DNA from: Caballeronia glathei
Lineage (GTDB): Bacteria > Pseudomonadota > Gammaproteobacteria > Burkholderiales > Burkholderiaceae
Direction of reading: 5' to 3'
Assembly (NCBI RefSeq): GCF_000698595.1
Contig: NZ_JFHC01000023.1
Location: 1-64,000, forward strand
DNA length: 64,000 bases
Positions 1 through 9,708 of this stretch are shown here, piece after piece. Each line of letters opens with the position of its first letter. Within the stretch, counting starts at the first letter, position 1. The position numbers and the translations under genes are program-made. The notes beneath the pieces were generated by a model. That model did not search any database. It saw only the letters and a program-made list of their open reading frames with translations, and was not told where the DNA came from.

Positions 1-190
1 GCGTTCACCAGCGGAAGCGGGAGCCGAACGCGTATCCTCGCCGCGCGCCTTGAACGGGCGGCGCTCATCGTTGCCCCGCGTGGCGCCGCGATCGCCGAAC
101 GCCGGCCTCGTCCCGCGCTCGCCAGTGGAAGCCGAAGCCGAACGCGCATGCTCGCCCCGGGCCTTGAACGGCCGCCGCTCGTCGCCAGTA
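1..190 (-). repeat. 38-residue (114-base) tandem repeat in the N-terminal tail
   Basis: The bases near 40-71 and 154-185 are near copies (on the plus strand, CCTTGAACGG followed by GCGCTCATCG or CCGCTCGTCG), exactly 114 bases apart. They encode repeated DERRPFKARGE segments in the gene that enters from the left. The array may continue beyond the window. Confidence 0.7.
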
Positions 191-399
191 CCCGGCCGCG
201 CGCCGCGCGCCGGCGCCCTGTCACCCGGCGACGACGCACGCGGCGCCCCCTTGGCAGGCGCCGCCGCCCCGCGCACGGGCCGGTCTCCGTCCGGCGGCTC
301 GGCGCGCACGGGCTTTCGTCCGGCGGCGCTGCCGGAACGAACGGGGGAGCGTGCCGGCGACGCCGGGCGCGGATGTTTGGCTGTCAGTTTGACGCGCAT
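1..399 (-). CDS. N-terminal part of a probable RNA pseudouridine synthase (runs off left edge)
   Basis: An open frame starts with ATG at 399, six bases after the glnD stop, and stays open for 133 codons to the window edge, so only the N-terminus is visible. It begins MRVKLTAKHPRPASPARSP and is rich in Arg, Pro, Ala and Gly. It holds two copies of a 38-residue unit that starts DERRPFKARGE and includes RSA-AS-GER (114-base period). No catalytic domain lies inside the window. The assignment rests on memory that Burkholderiaceae carry an rRNA pseudouridine synthase with a long disordered basic N-terminal tail directly after glnD; it is inference. Same strand and tight spacing suggest co-transcription with glnD. 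Confidence 0.5.
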   Translation of the reverse strand, partial: MRVKLTAKHPRPASPARSPVRSGSAAGRKPVRAEPPDGDRPVRGAAAPAKGAPRASSPGDRAPARGARPGTGDERRPFKARGEHARSASASTGERGTRPAFGDRGATRGNDERRPFKARGEDTRSAPASAGER

Positions 400-405
400 A
401 AATTC

Positions 406-2991
406 TCAGGCTGCGATCGCGCGCAGCAGTTCGGTTTCGACCTGGATCTGGGTCCGGTTGCTGGAAAGGCTCTTGCCGTCGAGGAGGAACACGTCCTCGA
501 CGCGTTCGCCGAGTGTGTTGATCCGTGCCGCCTGCACGCCGATCCGGTGCTGGGCCAGAACCCGCGCGATCGAATAAAGGAGGCCCTGCCGGTCGTTGGC
601 CGACACGGAGAGGATGTAGTACTGGCCGCGCTCGTCGGGACGCAGGTCCACGCGCGGCGTGATCGGAAACGTCCGCACGAGCCGCGACACGCGGCCCTTC
701 GACGGCTCCGGCAGAATGCGCTCGGCGGTGAGCAGCGTGCTCAGCTGCTCCTCGACGAGGTTCGCAATGTCGCGATAATGCCCGTCATGGTCCGGATGCG
801 CGACGAGAAAATTGTCGAGCGCGTAGCCGTGCCGGGTCGTCGTCACGCGCGCGTCGAGCACGGACAGGCCGTTCTTGTCGAAATACGCGCAGATGCCGGC
901 GAAAAGATCCGGCCGGTCGCGCACGTAGACGAGCACCTGCAGCGCCGCGCCGATCGGCGAAGGGCGCGCCCGCACGATCGGCTTCTCGCTCTCGACGTGC
1001 TTGTAGAGCACGCGCGTCTGCCAGGCGATGTCGGCGGCGTCGTGGCGCAGGAAATAGCCGACGTCGAGCTGCTCCCACAACCGGCGCTGCGCGTGTTCCG
1101 GCACCGTTTCGAGCCGCAGGAGCGCGAGCGCGTCTTCCTGGCGCGACTTCAGTTCCGAGTGCGCGTCCGGCTCCGCGCCGCCGAGCACGGCCTGCGTCGC
1201 GCGGTACAGGTCCTCGAGCAGCTTGCCTTTCCAGTTGTTCCAGACCTTCGGGCTCGTGCCGCGGATATCCGCGACGGTCAGCAGATAAAGCGCGCTCAGC
1301 CGGCGCTCGGTGCGGACCACCGACGCGAACTGCTTGATGACCTCGGGATCGCTCGTGTCCTGCTTCTGCGCGACGTGGCTCATGGTCAGATGCTGCTCGA
1401 CGAGCCATACGATCAGTTCGCTGTCTTCCCGGCCGATCTCGTGTTCACGGCAGAACCGGCGGGCGTCGGCCATGCCGAGCACGGAATGGTCGCCGCCGCG
1501 GCCCTTGGCGATGTCGTGAAAGAGCGCCGCGACGTACAGCACCCACGGCCGCTCGAAGTTGCCGATCAGCTGGCTGCAGAACGGATATTCGTGCGCGTGC
1601 TCGGCGATCGCGAAGCGGCGCAGGTTGCGCAGCACCATCAGAATGTGCTGATCGACGGTGTAGACGTGATACAGATCATGCTGCATTTGTCCGACGATAC
1701 GCCGGAAATTCAGCAGGTAACGCCCGAGCACGCTCGTCTGGTTCATGAGGCGCAGCGCGTGCGTGATGCCTTCCGGCTGCTTCAGGATCTCCATGAAGAG
1801 ACGCCGGTTTTCCGGGTCGCGGCGCCAGTGGCGGTCCATCAGGTCGCGGGCGTTGTAGATCGCGCGCAGCGTGCGCGCCGAGAGTCCCTTCACGCCGCGC
1901 GTCTGTTCGTAGAGCAGGAAGGCTTCGAGAATCGCGTGCGGTTCGCGCTCGAACACGTCGTCGCGGGCGATTTCGAGCATGCCCTGTTTCTCGACGAAAC
2001 GTCCCGAAATCACGCGCGTGATGCCGCTCGTCGATGGGAAAAGCTGCGCCTCGACGTTCTGGATCAGGATGGTCGCGAGCTGCGTCACCGCCTTGGCGGC
2101 CCAGTAGTAGCGGCGCATCAGCTGCTCGCTCGCGCGCTTGGCCGCGGTCGCCTTGAAGCCGAAGCTCTCGGCGAGCGGCGTCTGGAGGTCGAACACGAGG
2201 ATGTCCTGGCGGCGTTTCGCGATCACGTGCAGGCGGGCGCGCATCGTCTTCAGGAAGCCTTCGTTGCGGCGCAGCTCGCGCGCTTCGCGCTCGGTGATGA
2301 GGCCGCGCGCGTCGAGTTCGCGCCAGCTGCTGCCGAAGCCCGCCGCACGCGAAATCCACAGGATCAGTTGCAGATCGCGCAGGCCGCCCGGGCTTTCCTT
2401 GATATTCGGTTCGAGGCTGTAAGGCGTGTCCTGAAATTTCGCGTGGCGCTGGCGCATTTCCAGGACCTTCGCCTGGAAGAACGAGCGCGGATCGAGGGTT
2501 TGCTGATAGCGCGAGGAGAATTCCTGGAAGAGGGGCGCGTCGCCGCAGATGCGCCGCGCCTCGAGGAGCGAGGTCAGCACGGTGATGTCGTTGCTCGCCT
2601 CGTGGATGCATTGCGACACCGAGCGCACGCTGCTGCCGATGTCGAGCCCGAGGTCCCACGCCATTCCGATGAAGCGCTCGATGCGCGCGTTGATCTGTGC
2701 TTCGCCCGAATCGGCGGGCATGTGATCGGGCAGCAGCACGAGGATGTCGACGTCGGAATAGGGCGCGAGCTCGCCGCGTCCGTAGCCGCCGACCGCGACG
2801 AGCGCGGCTGCCGGCGGCATGTCGCACGCGTCCCACGCGCCGGTGAGCGCGCAGTCGGTGGCGCGGGCGAGGGCGTGCATCAGCGAATCCACGTTCGATG
2901 CGCTCTGGAAGCGCTCGAGCAGGGCTGCTTTCGCCGACTTGTAGGAGGCTTTCAGCGATTCACAGGGCGGGGCGACGGCGGTGACGCTCAT
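406..2991 (-). CDS. glnD: Bifunctional [protein-PII] uridylyltransferase/uridylyl-removing enzyme GlnD
   Basis: An 861-residue protein, the usual GlnD length. It senses glutamine and adds or removes UMP on the PII proteins GlnB/GlnK, so it controls glutamine synthetase adenylylation and NtrBC. The nucleotidyltransferase motif GGYGRGEL (68-75) with SDVD (79-82) is present. A metal-dependent HD domain ([14 protein letters not shown]) lies near residues 490-505. Two C-terminal ACT domains follow, one starting at [17 protein letters not shown] and one at [17 protein letters not shown], both with the glutamine-binding DRPGL/DRQGL-type turn. All four parts look intact. It lies downstream of map on the same strand, 335 bases away, and is followed within 6 bases by the pseudouridine synthase-like gene. 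Confidence 0.97.
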   Translation of the reverse strand: MSVTAVAPPCESLKASYKSAKAALLERFQSASNVDSLMHALARATDCALTGAWDACDMPPAAALVAVGGYGRGELAPYSDVDILVLLPDHMPADSGEAQINARIERFIGMAWDLGLDIGSSVRSVSQCIHEASNDITVLTSLLEARRICGDAPLFQEFSSRYQQTLDPRSFFQAKVLEMRQRHAKFQDTPYSLEPNIKESPGGLRDLQLILWISRAAGFGSSWRELDARGLITEREARELRRNEGFLKTMRARLHVIAKRRQDILVFDLQTPLAESFGFKATAAKRASEQLMRRYYWAAKAVTQLATILIQNVEAQLFPSTSGITRVISGRFVEKQGMLEIARDDVFEREPHAILEAFLLYEQTRGVKGLSARTLRAIYNARDLMDRHWRRDPENRRLFMEILKQPEGITHALRLMNQTSVLGRYLLNFRRIVGQMQHDLYHVYTVDQHILMVLRNLRRFAIAEHAHEYPFCSQLIGNFERPWVLYVAALFHDIAKGRGGDHSVLGMADARRFCREHEIGREDSELIVWLVEQHLTMSHVAQKQDTSDPEVIKQFASVVRTERRLSALYLLTVADIRGTSPKVWNNWKGKLLEDLYRATQAVLGGAEPDAHSELKSRQEDALALLRLETVPEHAQRRLWEQLDVGYFLRHDAADIAWQTRVLYKHVESEKPIVRARPSPIGAALQVLVYVRDRPDLFAGICAYFDKNGLSVLDARVTTTRHGYALDNFLVAHPDHDGHYRDIANLVEEQLSTLLTAERILPEPSKGRVSRLVRTFPITPRVDLRPDERGQYYILSVSANDRQGLLYSIARVLAQHRIGVQAARINTLGERVEDVFLLDGKSLSSNRTQIQVETELLRAIAA

Positions 2992-3326
2992 GGATGGAAA
3001 TGGGCGGAAGCGGATCGGTTGGACGGAGAAAGGCGCTTGCTCGACTGCTGCGTTTCAGTTCGGCTCGGTTCAGCTCAGGGTGCGCCGGCAGCCGGCGGCG
3101 CGGGACGTGCGATGCAAACAGGGACTGCGTTCGACCGGGACTTCATTCGATCACTTCAGCGCTCGGGTGCGCTCGCGCAGAAGGATTCCGGTGCGTCATT
3201 CGGGTTCGGGCCTGAAGGGCTTCGTGCCATCGAGGGCTCCGTGCCGTCGACGCCGGAGGCCGCTCGGGCCCTTCGGTCAACGGCGCCCTCGTGTCACAGC
3301 GCGCTCACAGCCCGCTCATGCCGCCG
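2992..3326. other. Intergenic region between map and glnD (335 bases)
   Basis: No frame here has a convincing start, ribosome site or family signature; the overlapping plus-strand frames are GC-driven and run antisense into glnD. A GCCGCC/GGCGGC inverted repeat spans the map stop near 3321-3344 but lacks a T-run, so it is at best a weak terminator. I see no clear promoter for glnD. Confidence 0.5.
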
Positions 3327-4136
3327 TCACGCCGTGGCGGCGATCAGCTGCGACGGCGCCTGCGTGCCGGCCGACACCGTCAGCACGTCGTAGCCGGTCG
3401 GCGTGACGAGCACGGTGTGCTCCCATTGCGCCGACAGGCTGCGGTCGCGCGTCTTGACGGTCCACTGGTCGGGCATCGTGCGGATGTCGCGGCGCCCGGC
3501 GTTGATCATCGGCTCGACGGTGAAGATCATGCCCGCCTGCAGTTCGATGCCGGTGCCCGGGCGGCCGTAATGCAGGACCTGCGGCTCCTCGTGAAACACC
3601 TGGCCGATGCCGTGGCCGCAATATTCGCGCACGACGCTGTAGCCCTGCGACTCGGCGTGCTTCTGGATGGCGTGGCCGATGTCGCCGAGCCGCGCGCCGG
3701 GGCGTACCTGGTCGATGCCGAGCCACATGCAGTCGAAGGTGGTCTGAACAAGGCGCTTCGCCAGGATCGACCCTTCGCCGACGATGAACATCCGGCTCGT
3801 GTCGCCGAAATAGCCTTCCTTGATGACGGTGACGTCGATATTGAGCGCGTCGCCGCTCTTCAGCGCCTTGTCGCCCGGGATGCCGTGGCAGATCACGTCG
3901 TTGACCGAAATGCAGGTCGCCTTCGGATACGGCGGGTAGCCGGGCGGCTGATAGTTGAGCGGCGCGGGAACGGTGCCCTGTTCCTTCACCATGTACTCGT
4001 GACAGAGGCGGTCGAGTTCGCCGGTCGTCACGCCCGCCACGATATGAGGCGTGATGAAGTCGAGCACTTCGCTGGCGAGCCGGCAGGCGACGCGCATTTG
4101 CGCGATATCGTGTTCGTTTTTCAGCGTAATGGACAT
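3327..4136 (-). CDS. map: Type I methionyl aminopeptidase
   Basis: A 269-residue cytosolic metalloenzyme that removes the initiator Met from new proteins. The five metal ligands of the pita-bread fold are all in place: D101 (NIDVTV), D112 (GDTSR), H175 (CGHGIG), E208 (TVEPM) and E239 (QWEH). The substrate-contacting His is H84 (VICHGIP). The length and the lack of an N-terminal zinc-finger extension fit the bacterial type Ia form. It is transcribed away from rpsB, the common arrangement in proteobacteria, and leads into glnD. Confidence 0.97.
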   Translation of the reverse strand: MSITLKNEHDIAQMRVACRLASEVLDFITPHIVAGVTTGELDRLCHEYMVKEQGTVPAPLNYQPPGYPPYPKATCISVNDVICHGIPGDKALKSGDALNIDVTVIKEGYFGDTSRMFIVGEGSILAKRLVQTTFDCMWLGIDQVRPGARLGDIGHAIQKHAESQGYSVVREYCGHGIGQVFHEEPQVLHYGRPGTGIELQAGMIFTVEPMINAGRRDIRTMPDQWTVKTRDRSLSAQWEHTVLVTPTGYDVLTVSAGTQAPSQLIAATA

Positions 4137-4216
4137 GACGTGGATCGAAAATTCGTGTAGGCAGCCGTGAGGCGCGAAAGCGGCATTATCGCACCTTAGG
4201 GCGGGCGCCGCACCCG

Positions 4217-4243
4217 GGGCGGGGCTTGCGCCCGCCCGTTTTT
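4217..4243 (+). terminator. Orphan terminator-like hairpin upstream of the rpsB promoter
   Basis: GGGCGGG at 4217-4223 pairs exactly with CCCGCCC at 4231-4237 over a 7-base loop and is followed by GTTTTT. It reads as an intrinsic terminator on the plus strand, yet the nearest gene upstream (map) is on the other strand. It may stop antisense transcription from map or end a small RNA, or it may be chance in GC-rich DNA. Confidence 0.4.
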
Positions 4244-4357
4244 CCGCGGCGTCCGGACGGGCGCCGCGGGCAAACGAAGGCGCTGGAAACGGCCATGGCG
4301 CGCTGAACGGTCCCCCTTTTTCCGGCTTTCACCGAATTTCTCACTCAAACGGGCGAC

Positions 4358-4387
4358 TTGAATGGTGTAACTCGCGCGTGCTATACT
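4358..4387 (+). promoter_or_regulatory. Sigma70-type promoter for rpsB
   Basis: TTGAAT (4358-4363) and TATACT (4382-4387) are separated by 18 bases, a strong match to the housekeeping consensus. A transcript would start near 4394, giving a leader of about 215 bases before the rpsB ATG. Confidence 0.75.
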
Positions 4388-4608
4388 CTTTGGCTAAGTC
4401 TAGTCCTACTTTGCGCTTGGTCAGTAGTTGGTCAACCGTTGATCTCACGAGCAGCAAGCGTGGCGCGCAGCAAAGCCCGGACCAGACTTGATTCGCAAGC
4501 CGGCGCACCCAGGGTGTCCGGCGTTCGATCCCGAATGAGCCAAATGAGGCGGGGAAGGGCGCTGGATGCGGCAGTCGGCTTAAGACCCAACCCTCGCGGA
4601 GAATTTTC

Positions 4609-5361
4609 ATGGCAGTTACCATGCGTCAAATGCTGGAAGCCGGTGTCCACTTCGGTCACCAAACGCGCTTCTGGAACCCGAAGATGGCCCCGTATATCTT
4701 CGGTCATCGCAACAAGATTCACATCATCAACCTCGAAAAGACGCTGCCGCTCTATAACGACGCGCTGAAGTACGTGCGTCAACTGGCAGCCAATCGCGGC
4801 ACGATCCTGTTCGTCGGCACGAAGCGCCAGTCGCGCGACACCATCGCCGAAGAAGCGCAGCGCGCCGGCATGCCGTTCGTGAACGCACGCTGGCTCGGCG
4901 GCATGCTGACCAACTTCAAGACGCTCAAGATTTCGATCAAGCGCCTGAAGGACATGGAAGCGTCGCTGGAATCGGGTGAAACCGAGCGCATGAGCAAGAA
5001 GGAAGCGCTCCTGTTCGAGCGCGAAATGCTCAAGCTGCAAAAGTCGATCGGCGGCGTGAAGGACATGGGCGGCATTCCGGACGCGATCTTCGTGATCGAC
5101 GTCGGCTATCACAAGATTGCCGTCACGGAAGCCAAGAAGCTGGGCATTCCGGTCATCGCCGTGGTCGACACGAACCACTCGCCGGAAGGCATCGACTACG
5201 TGATCCCGGGTAACGACGACGCCAGCAAGGCCGTCATCCTGTACGCGCAAGGCGTGGCCGACGCGATCCTGGAAGGCCGTGCGAACGCGGTGAACGAAGT
5301 CGTCCAGGCCGCCCGCAACGGCGAAGGCGACGAGTTCGTCGAGGTCAACGCAGAGGCGTAA
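4609..5361 (+). CDS. rpsB: 30S ribosomal protein S2
   Basis: A 250-residue protein beginning [20 protein letters not shown], the classic S2 N-terminus, with the conserved stretch that follows it ([21 protein letters not shown]). S2 binds late to the 30S head-body junction and is needed for S1 attachment. The ATG is preceded by GGAGAATTTTC. It is the first gene of the rpsB-tsf pair and is expressed from the promoter at 4358-4387. In E. coli S2 represses its own operon through the leader, and the long leader here fits that. A hairpin terminator lies 19 bases after the stop. Confidence 0.98.
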   Translation: MAVTMRQMLEAGVHFGHQTRFWNPKMAPYIFGHRNKIHIINLEKTLPLYNDALKYVRQLAANRGTILFVGTKRQSRDTIAEEAQRAGMPFVNARWLGGMLTNFKTLKISIKRLKDMEASLESGETERMSKKEALLFEREMLKLQKSIGGVKDMGGIPDAIFVIDVGYHKIAVTEAKKLGIPVIAVVDTNHSPEGIDYVIPGNDDASKAVILYAQGVADAILEGRANAVNEVVQAARNGEGDEFVEVNAEA

Positions 5362-5380
5362 AGAGCCCCTGTGTCCGGCA

Positions 5381-5413
5381 AAAAAGGGGCTTCGCGAAAG
5401 GCCCCTTTTTTTT
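5381..5413 (+). terminator. Intrinsic terminator/attenuator between rpsB and tsf
   Basis: AAAAAGGGGC (5381-5390) and GCCCCTTTTT (5401-5410) form a perfect 10-bp stem with a 10-base loop, followed by more T. A terminator inside rpsB-tsf is also known in E. coli and would let S2 be made independently of EF-Ts. Confidence 0.85.
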
Positions 5414-5550
5414 AGCCGGCCGGCCGCTGCGCCGCTGCCGCAGCGCGGGCGGTCCGGAAAGACGCGCAAAAGACGAACCGGCGGCAACCAAATTCCTGCC
5501 GCGGGCTCAGACGCCGGCGGCACGTACCAAACAGACTCAAGGAGTGAATG

Positions 5551-6432
5551 ATGGCGGCAATTACGGCAAGCATGGTGGCAGAACTGCGCGCGAAGACCGA
5601 CGCGCCGATGATGGAATGCAAGAAGGCGCTGACGGAAGCCGACGGCGACCTCGCCCGCGCCGAAGAACTGCTGCGCGTGAAGCTCGGCAACAAGGCGAGC
5701 AAGGCTGCGTCGCGCGTGACGGCCGAAGGCATCGTCACGGCGCACATCGAAGGCGGCGTGGGCGCGCTCGTCGAACTGAACTGCGAAACCGACTTCGTCG
5801 CGAAGAACGACGACTTTCTCGCGTTCGGCAAGACCATCGCCGAAATCGTGGCGAAGCATCATCCGGCGGATGTCGCCGCGCTCGGCGCGCTGCCGCTCGA
5901 AAGCGCGACGGTCGATGCCGTGCGCCTCGCGCTCGTCGGCAAGATCGGCGAAAACCTGTCGATCCGCCGTTTCGTGCGCTTCGAAACGAGCAACAAGCTC
6001 GCCTCGTACCTGCATGGCACGCGCATCGGCGTGCTGGTCGAGTTCACGGGCACGGACGAGCAGGTCGGCAAGGATGTCGCGATGCACGTCGCGGCCATGA
6101 AGCCGGTCTCGCTGTCGTCGAACGACGTGCCGGCCGACCTGATCGCGAAGGAACGCAGCATCGCCGAGCAGAAAGCCGCCGAATCGGGCAAGCCGGCTGA
6201 AATCGTCGCGAAGATGGTCGACGGCAGCGTGCAGAAATATCTGAAGGAAGTGTCGCTGCTCAACCAGCCGTTCGTTAAGAACGACAAGCAGACGATCGAG
6301 CAGATGCTGAAGGCAGCCGGCGCGTCGGTGCAGAAGTTCGCGCTGTTCGTGGTCGGCGAAGGCATCGAGAAGCGTCAGGACGATTTCGCAGCCGAAGTGG
6401 CCGCGCAAGTCGCCGCAGCGAAGCAGGGCTAA
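5551..6432 (+). CDS. tsf: Translation elongation factor Ts
   Basis: A 293-residue nucleotide exchange factor that reloads EF-Tu with GTP. The N-terminal UBA-like domain with [20 protein letters not shown] and the MECKKAL motif is standard, and the central TDFVAKN motif, which contacts EF-Tu, is present. Two ATG codons are adjacent (5548 and 5551). GGAG at 5541-5544 is better spaced for the second, and E. coli EF-Ts also starts MAEITA, so I take 5551. It is separated from rpsB by a terminator-like hairpin. Confidence 0.96.
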   Translation: MAAITASMVAELRAKTDAPMMECKKALTEADGDLARAEELLRVKLGNKASKAASRVTAEGIVTAHIEGGVGALVELNCETDFVAKNDDFLAFGKTIAEIVAKHHPADVAALGALPLESATVDAVRLALVGKIGENLSIRRFVRFETSNKLASYLHGTRIGVLVEFTGTDEQVGKDVAMHVAAMKPVSLSSNDVPADLIAKERSIAEQKAAESGKPAEIVAKMVDGSVQKYLKEVSLLNQPFVKNDKQTIEQMLKAAGASVQKFALFVVGEGIEKRQDDFAAEVAAQVAAAKQG

Positions 6433-6567
6433 GCCCGCAGCGGGCGCCGCGCTGGCTCGAAAGGCGCCGCGCCCGCGGAAAAAAGCAGCACCAGCAGCAG
6501 GAAACAACCGCCGCGGGACGTTCGTTTCGCGGCTCTCAGGCAGGCAAATCGGCCTCGCGGGAGAGCC

Positions 6568-6579
6568 AGGGTTAACCCT
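6568..6579. promoter_or_regulatory. Perfect 12-base palindrome in the tsf-pyrH gap
   Basis: AGGGTTAACCCT is a perfect dyad 33 bases before the predicted pyrH -35 element. Its position would suit a regulator site, but no regulator is identified. Confidence 0.35.
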
Positions 6580-6611
6580 TTATTTCTCCCCGGTGCTTCA
6601 ATTTGGCACGC

Positions 6612-6641
6612 TTGCCCGAAATATCGTTTCACCCCTACAGT
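6612..6641 (+). promoter_or_regulatory. Candidate sigma70 promoter for pyrH
   Basis: TTGCCC (6612-6617) and TACAGT (6636-6641) are 18 bases apart, giving a transcript that starts about 35 bases before the pyrH ATG. The match is moderate. Confidence 0.45.
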
Positions 6642-6684
6642 TCTACGTTGTTGCAACCTCCCTCGGCGCGAAACGGAAACTTCT

Positions 6685-7398
6685 ATGCCCACAGCCTACA
6701 AACGCGTACTCCTCAAACTCTCCGGCGAAGCCCTGATGGGCGACGATGCGTTCGGCATCAATCGCGCGACCATCGAAAGGATGGTGGCGGACGTCGCGGA
6801 AGTGGTGCGCCTGGGCACCCAGCTCGCGGTCGTGATCGGCGGCGGTAACATCTTCCGGGGCGTGGCGGGCGGCGCGGCCGGCATGGACCGTGCGACGGCC
6901 GACTACATGGGCATGCTCGCCACGATGATGAACGCGCTCGCGCTGCAGGACGCCATGCGTCACGCGGGCATCGAGGCGCGCGTGCAGTCGGCGCTGCGCA
7001 TGGACCAGGTCGTCGAGCCGTATATCCGGCCGCGCGCGATCCGTCAGCTTGAGGAAGGCAAGGTTGTGATTTTCGCGGCCGGCACGGGCAACCCGTTCTT
7101 CACCACCGATACGGCCGCTGCGCTGCGCGGCTCGGAAATCGGCGCGGAAGTGGTGCTGAAGGCGACCAAGGTCGACGGCGTGTATTCGGCGGACCCGAAG
7201 AAGGACCCGGATGCCACGCGCTACAGCACGATCAGCTTCGACGAGGCGATCGGCCGCAATCTGCAGGTGATGGACGCGACGGCGTTCGCGCTGTGCCGCG
7301 ACCAGAAGCTGCCGATCCGCGTCTTTTCGATCAACAAGCCGGGCGCGCTCAAGCGCATCGTTCAAGGCGACGACGAAGGTACGCTCGTCCACGTGTAA
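6685..7398 (+). CDS. pyrH: UMP kinase (uridylate kinase)
   Basis: A 237-residue hexameric amino-acid-kinase-fold enzyme that phosphorylates UMP to UDP in pyrimidine nucleotide synthesis. It starts [17 protein letters not shown], and the nucleotide-binding KLSGEAL and [10 protein letters not shown] segments are intact. The C-terminal half has [17 protein letters not shown], the usual PyrH motif. It sits between tsf and frr as in most bacteria, probably with its own promoter. Confidence 0.97.
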   Translation: MPTAYKRVLLKLSGEALMGDDAFGINRATIERMVADVAEVVRLGTQLAVVIGGGNIFRGVAGGAAGMDRATADYMGMLATMMNALALQDAMRHAGIEARVQSALRMDQVVEPYIRPRAIRQLEEGKVVIFAAGTGNPFFTTDTAAALRGSEIGAEVVLKATKVDGVYSADPKKDPDATRYSTISFDEAIGRNLQVMDATAFALCRDQKLPIRVFSINKPGALKRIVQGDDEGTLVHV

Positions 7399-7484
7399 AC
7401 TCTCGCGGTAACGGGCGCGGCGCGGCTCGAAGGCCGGCGCCGGGTGTGCCCCTATCGCCAGTAACCCAAGGTTCGGAGGTTCAA

Positions 7485-8045
7485 ATGAGTGTGGCTGACA
7501 TTAAAAAGGGCGTCGACCAGAAGATGCAGCGGTCGATCGAGGCGTTCAAGGCTGATCTGGCCAAGATCCGCACGGGTCGCGCCCATACCGGCTTGCTCGA
7601 CCATATCCAGGTCGATTATTACGGCTCGAACGTGCCCATTTCGCAGGTCGCGAACATGACGCTCGTCGACGCGCGCACGATCGGCGTGCAGCCGTGGGAA
7701 AAGAAGATGGTGGGGGTCATCGAGAAGGCGATCCGCGAGTCCGACCTCGGCCTGAATCCCGCGACGCAGGGCGACCTGATCCGCGTGCCGATGCCCGCGC
7801 TCACCGAAGAGCGCCGCCGCGAGCTGACGAAGGTCGTGAAGAGCGAAGGCGAGACGGCCAAGATCGCCGTGCGCAACCTGCGCCGCGACGCCAACGAGCA
7901 ACTGAAGAAGCTCGTGAAGGACAAGGAAATCTCCGAGGACGACGAGCGCCGCGCAAGCGACGACGTCCAGAAGTTCACCGACAAATTCGTCGCGGAAATC
8001 GACAAGCTGGTCCAGTCGAAAGAAGCCGAAATCATGACGGTTTGA
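7485..8045 (+). CDS. frr: Ribosome recycling factor
   Basis: A 186-residue protein, normal for RRF, which splits post-termination ribosomes together with EF-G. The start ATG at 7485 follows GGAGG with good spacing and gives [15 protein letters not shown]. The core [15 protein letters not shown] and the C-terminal helix [20 protein letters not shown] are typical. The frame stays open upstream to 7293, but that stretch overlaps pyrH and lacks a ribosome site. Confidence 0.97.
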   Translation: MSVADIKKGVDQKMQRSIEAFKADLAKIRTGRAHTGLLDHIQVDYYGSNVPISQVANMTLVDARTIGVQPWEKKMVGVIEKAIRESDLGLNPATQGDLIRVPMPALTEERRRELTKVVKSEGETAKIAVRNLRRDANEQLKKLVKDKEISEDDERRASDDVQKFTDKFVAEIDKLVQSKEAEIMTV

Positions 8046-8109
8046 GGCCGATTCCGGTCTTGCCAGCCTTGCTGGCGCTTGATTCCGTCGATAATAAGAC
8101 TCAGCGGCC

Positions 8110-8892
8110 ATGACCTATACCAGCTCAACCGTTCGCGTGCCCGATGTCGCCGCTGTGCCGCGTCATATCGCGATCATCATGGACGGCAACGGCCGTTGGG
8201 CGACGCAGCGGCGCTTGCCGCGCGTCGCGGGACATTCGCGCGGTGTCGATGCGGTGCGCGCGACGGTCGAAAGCTGCGCGCGCCGCGGCGTCCAGTACCT
8301 GACGCTCTTTGCTTTCAGTTCCGAAAACTGGCGCCGCCCGACCGAGGAAGTCTCGTTTCTCATGCGCCTGTTCGTCACGGCGCTGGAGCGCGAAGTCGGC
8401 AAGCTGCATGCGAACGGCATCCGGCTGCGCGTCGTCGGCGACATTTCGATGTTCGACGACCGCATCCGCGCCCTGATTCAGCGCGCGGAGACGAAAACCG
8501 CGCGCAACACGAGGCTCACGCTGACCATCGCGGCCAACTACGGCGGCCGCTGGGACATCATGCAAGCAACCCGTAAGCTCGCCGAGCAGTCGGCGGTGGA
8601 GGGGCAGGCGGTTCTCGTGGACGAGGAATCGTTCGCGCAGCACCTCGCCATGGCTTACGCGCCGGAGCCGGATCTCTTCATTCGCACGGGCGGCGAGCAG
8701 CGCATCAGCAACTTCCTGCTGTGGCAGCTCGCCTACACCGAGTTCTATTTCACCGATACCTACTGGCCGGATTTCGACGCCGATGCGCTCGGCCGGGCGA
8801 TCGAGTCGTACGGCGAGCGCGAGCGGCGGTTCGGGCGCACGAGCGCGCAGCTCGAGCCGCAATCGCAGAAGGCCGACACCTTTTCATGCTAA
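8110..8892 (+). CDS. uppS: Undecaprenyl diphosphate synthase (cis-prenyltransferase)
   Basis: A 260-residue enzyme that adds eight isopentenyl units in cis to farnesyl diphosphate, making the C55 carrier for peptidoglycan and O-antigen. The catalytic motif IMDGNGRWA is at 23-31 with Asp25. The C-terminal substrate-binding [18 protein letters not shown] and E-FT-WPDF signatures are present. Its last 7 bases overlap the cdsA start, implying translational coupling. Confidence 0.97.
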   Translation: MTYTSSTVRVPDVAAVPRHIAIIMDGNGRWATQRRLPRVAGHSRGVDAVRATVESCARRGVQYLTLFAFSSENWRRPTEEVSFLMRLFVTALEREVGKLHANGIRLRVVGDISMFDDRIRALIQRAETKTARNTRLTLTIAANYGGRWDIMQATRKLAEQSAVEGQAVLVDEESFAQHLAMAYAPEPDLFIRTGGEQRISNFLLWQLAYTEFYFTDTYWPDFDADALGRAIESYGERERRFGRTSAQLEPQSQKADTFSC

Positions 8893-9698
8893 AGACCCGT
8901 GTCATCACGGCAGTCGTTCTGCTGGCGGTGCTGCTGCCGATCACGCTGTTCGCGCCGGTCGGCGCGTTTGGGGCGCTGATCGCGTTTGTGGTCGTTTTTG
9001 CCGCCTGGGAATGGGCGCGCCTCCTGAAAATGGGCGGGGCCGGCCCGGTCGTCTATGCGCTGATTGCCGCGCTGGCGCTGGTTTCGAGCACCTATCTGGG
9101 CGTCGCGCCGAAAGGGCTTTTTCAGATGGCCGTGATTTTCTGGGTGCTGGCCGGGCCATTTGCGCTCCTGCGCAAGCCCGTGCTGTCGGCCGGCGCATGG
9201 CGGATTTTCCTGCTTTTCGCGGGCATCGTCGTGTTCGTGGCCTGCTGGCACGCGCTCGTCGCGGCCCGGACGATCGGCGTGGCTTTCGTGCTATCGCTTT
9301 TACTAGTCGTCTGGCTCGCCGACATAGGCGCATACTTCGCCGGAAAAGCTTTCGGACGCCACAAGCTCGCGCTTTCGATCAGTCCCGGCAAGACTTGGGA
9401 AGGCGCCATCGGCGGCTGGCTCGCGGTGATGGTGATCGGTTCGATCGCCGCTGCAACAAGCATTTTCGCGCCGACGCTGTTCACGGCATTCGTCCAACAA
9501 CTCGGCTGGATCAAGGCGCTTTTCGCGCTGACCGTGCTGGTCGCGTTCAGCGTGGTCGGCGATCTGTTCGAGTCGCTCTTGAAGCGCCAGGCCGGCGTCA
9601 AGGATTCGAGCGGTCTGCTGCCGGGCCACGGCGGCGTTCTGGACCGCATCGACGCACTGTTGCCTGTACTGCCGATCGCACTCCTCGTCGTCGGCTAA
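8886..9698 (+). CDS. cdsA: Phosphatidate cytidylyltransferase (CDP-diglyceride synthase)
   Basis: A 270-residue multi-spanning inner-membrane protein that makes CDP-diacylglycerol, the precursor of all membrane phospholipids. It starts [20 protein letters not shown] and has several hydrophobic helices. The C-terminal signature is complete: [12 protein letters not shown], then [20 protein letters not shown] and [13 protein letters not shown]. The ATG at 8886 lies inside the uppS stop region (overlap ATGCTAA). The 3' end is 10 bases from dxr. Confidence 0.96.
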   Translation: MLKTRVITAVVLLAVLLPITLFAPVGAFGALIAFVVVFAAWEWARLLKMGGAGPVVYALIAALALVSSTYLGVAPKGLFQMAVIFWVLAGPFALLRKPVLSAGAWRIFLLFAGIVVFVACWHALVAARTIGVAFVLSLLLVVWLADIGAYFAGKAFGRHKLALSISPGKTWEGAIGGWLAVMVIGSIAAATSIFAPTLFTAFVQQLGWIKALFALTVLVAFSVVGDLFESLLKRQAGVKDSSGLLPGHGGVLDRIDALLPVLPIALLVVG

Positions 9699-9708
9699 AG
9701 AAGGATTT

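Larger units (their letters stand above)
4137..4608. promoter_or_regulatory. Divergent map/rpsB control region with long rpsB leader
   Basis: 472 bases separate the starts of map and rpsB. The rpsB-proximal half holds a sigma70-type promoter (4358-4387) and about 215 bases of untranslated leader, long enough for the S2-binding autoregulatory structure known for rpsB in other proteobacteria; I have not shown that fold here. The map-proximal half is very GC-rich and has a terminator-like hairpin pointing toward rpsB (4217-4243). Confidence 0.6.

Noticed and set aside
148-3393. 1081-residue plus-strand frame antisense to glnD and the start of map
   Set aside because: It is Arg/Ala/His-rich, has no ribosome site or family match, and mirrors glnD, whose domains are intact on the other strand; long antisense frames are common in high-GC DNA.
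6440-6476. GCGGGCGC...GCGCCCGC hairpin after tsf as a terminator
   Set aside because: It is followed by an A-run, not a T-run, and the inner part can fold in other ways; not enough to call.
4432-6507. 691-residue minus-strand frame across rpsB and tsf
   Set aside because: It covers two universal genes on the opposite strand and has a low-complexity composition; a GC artefact.
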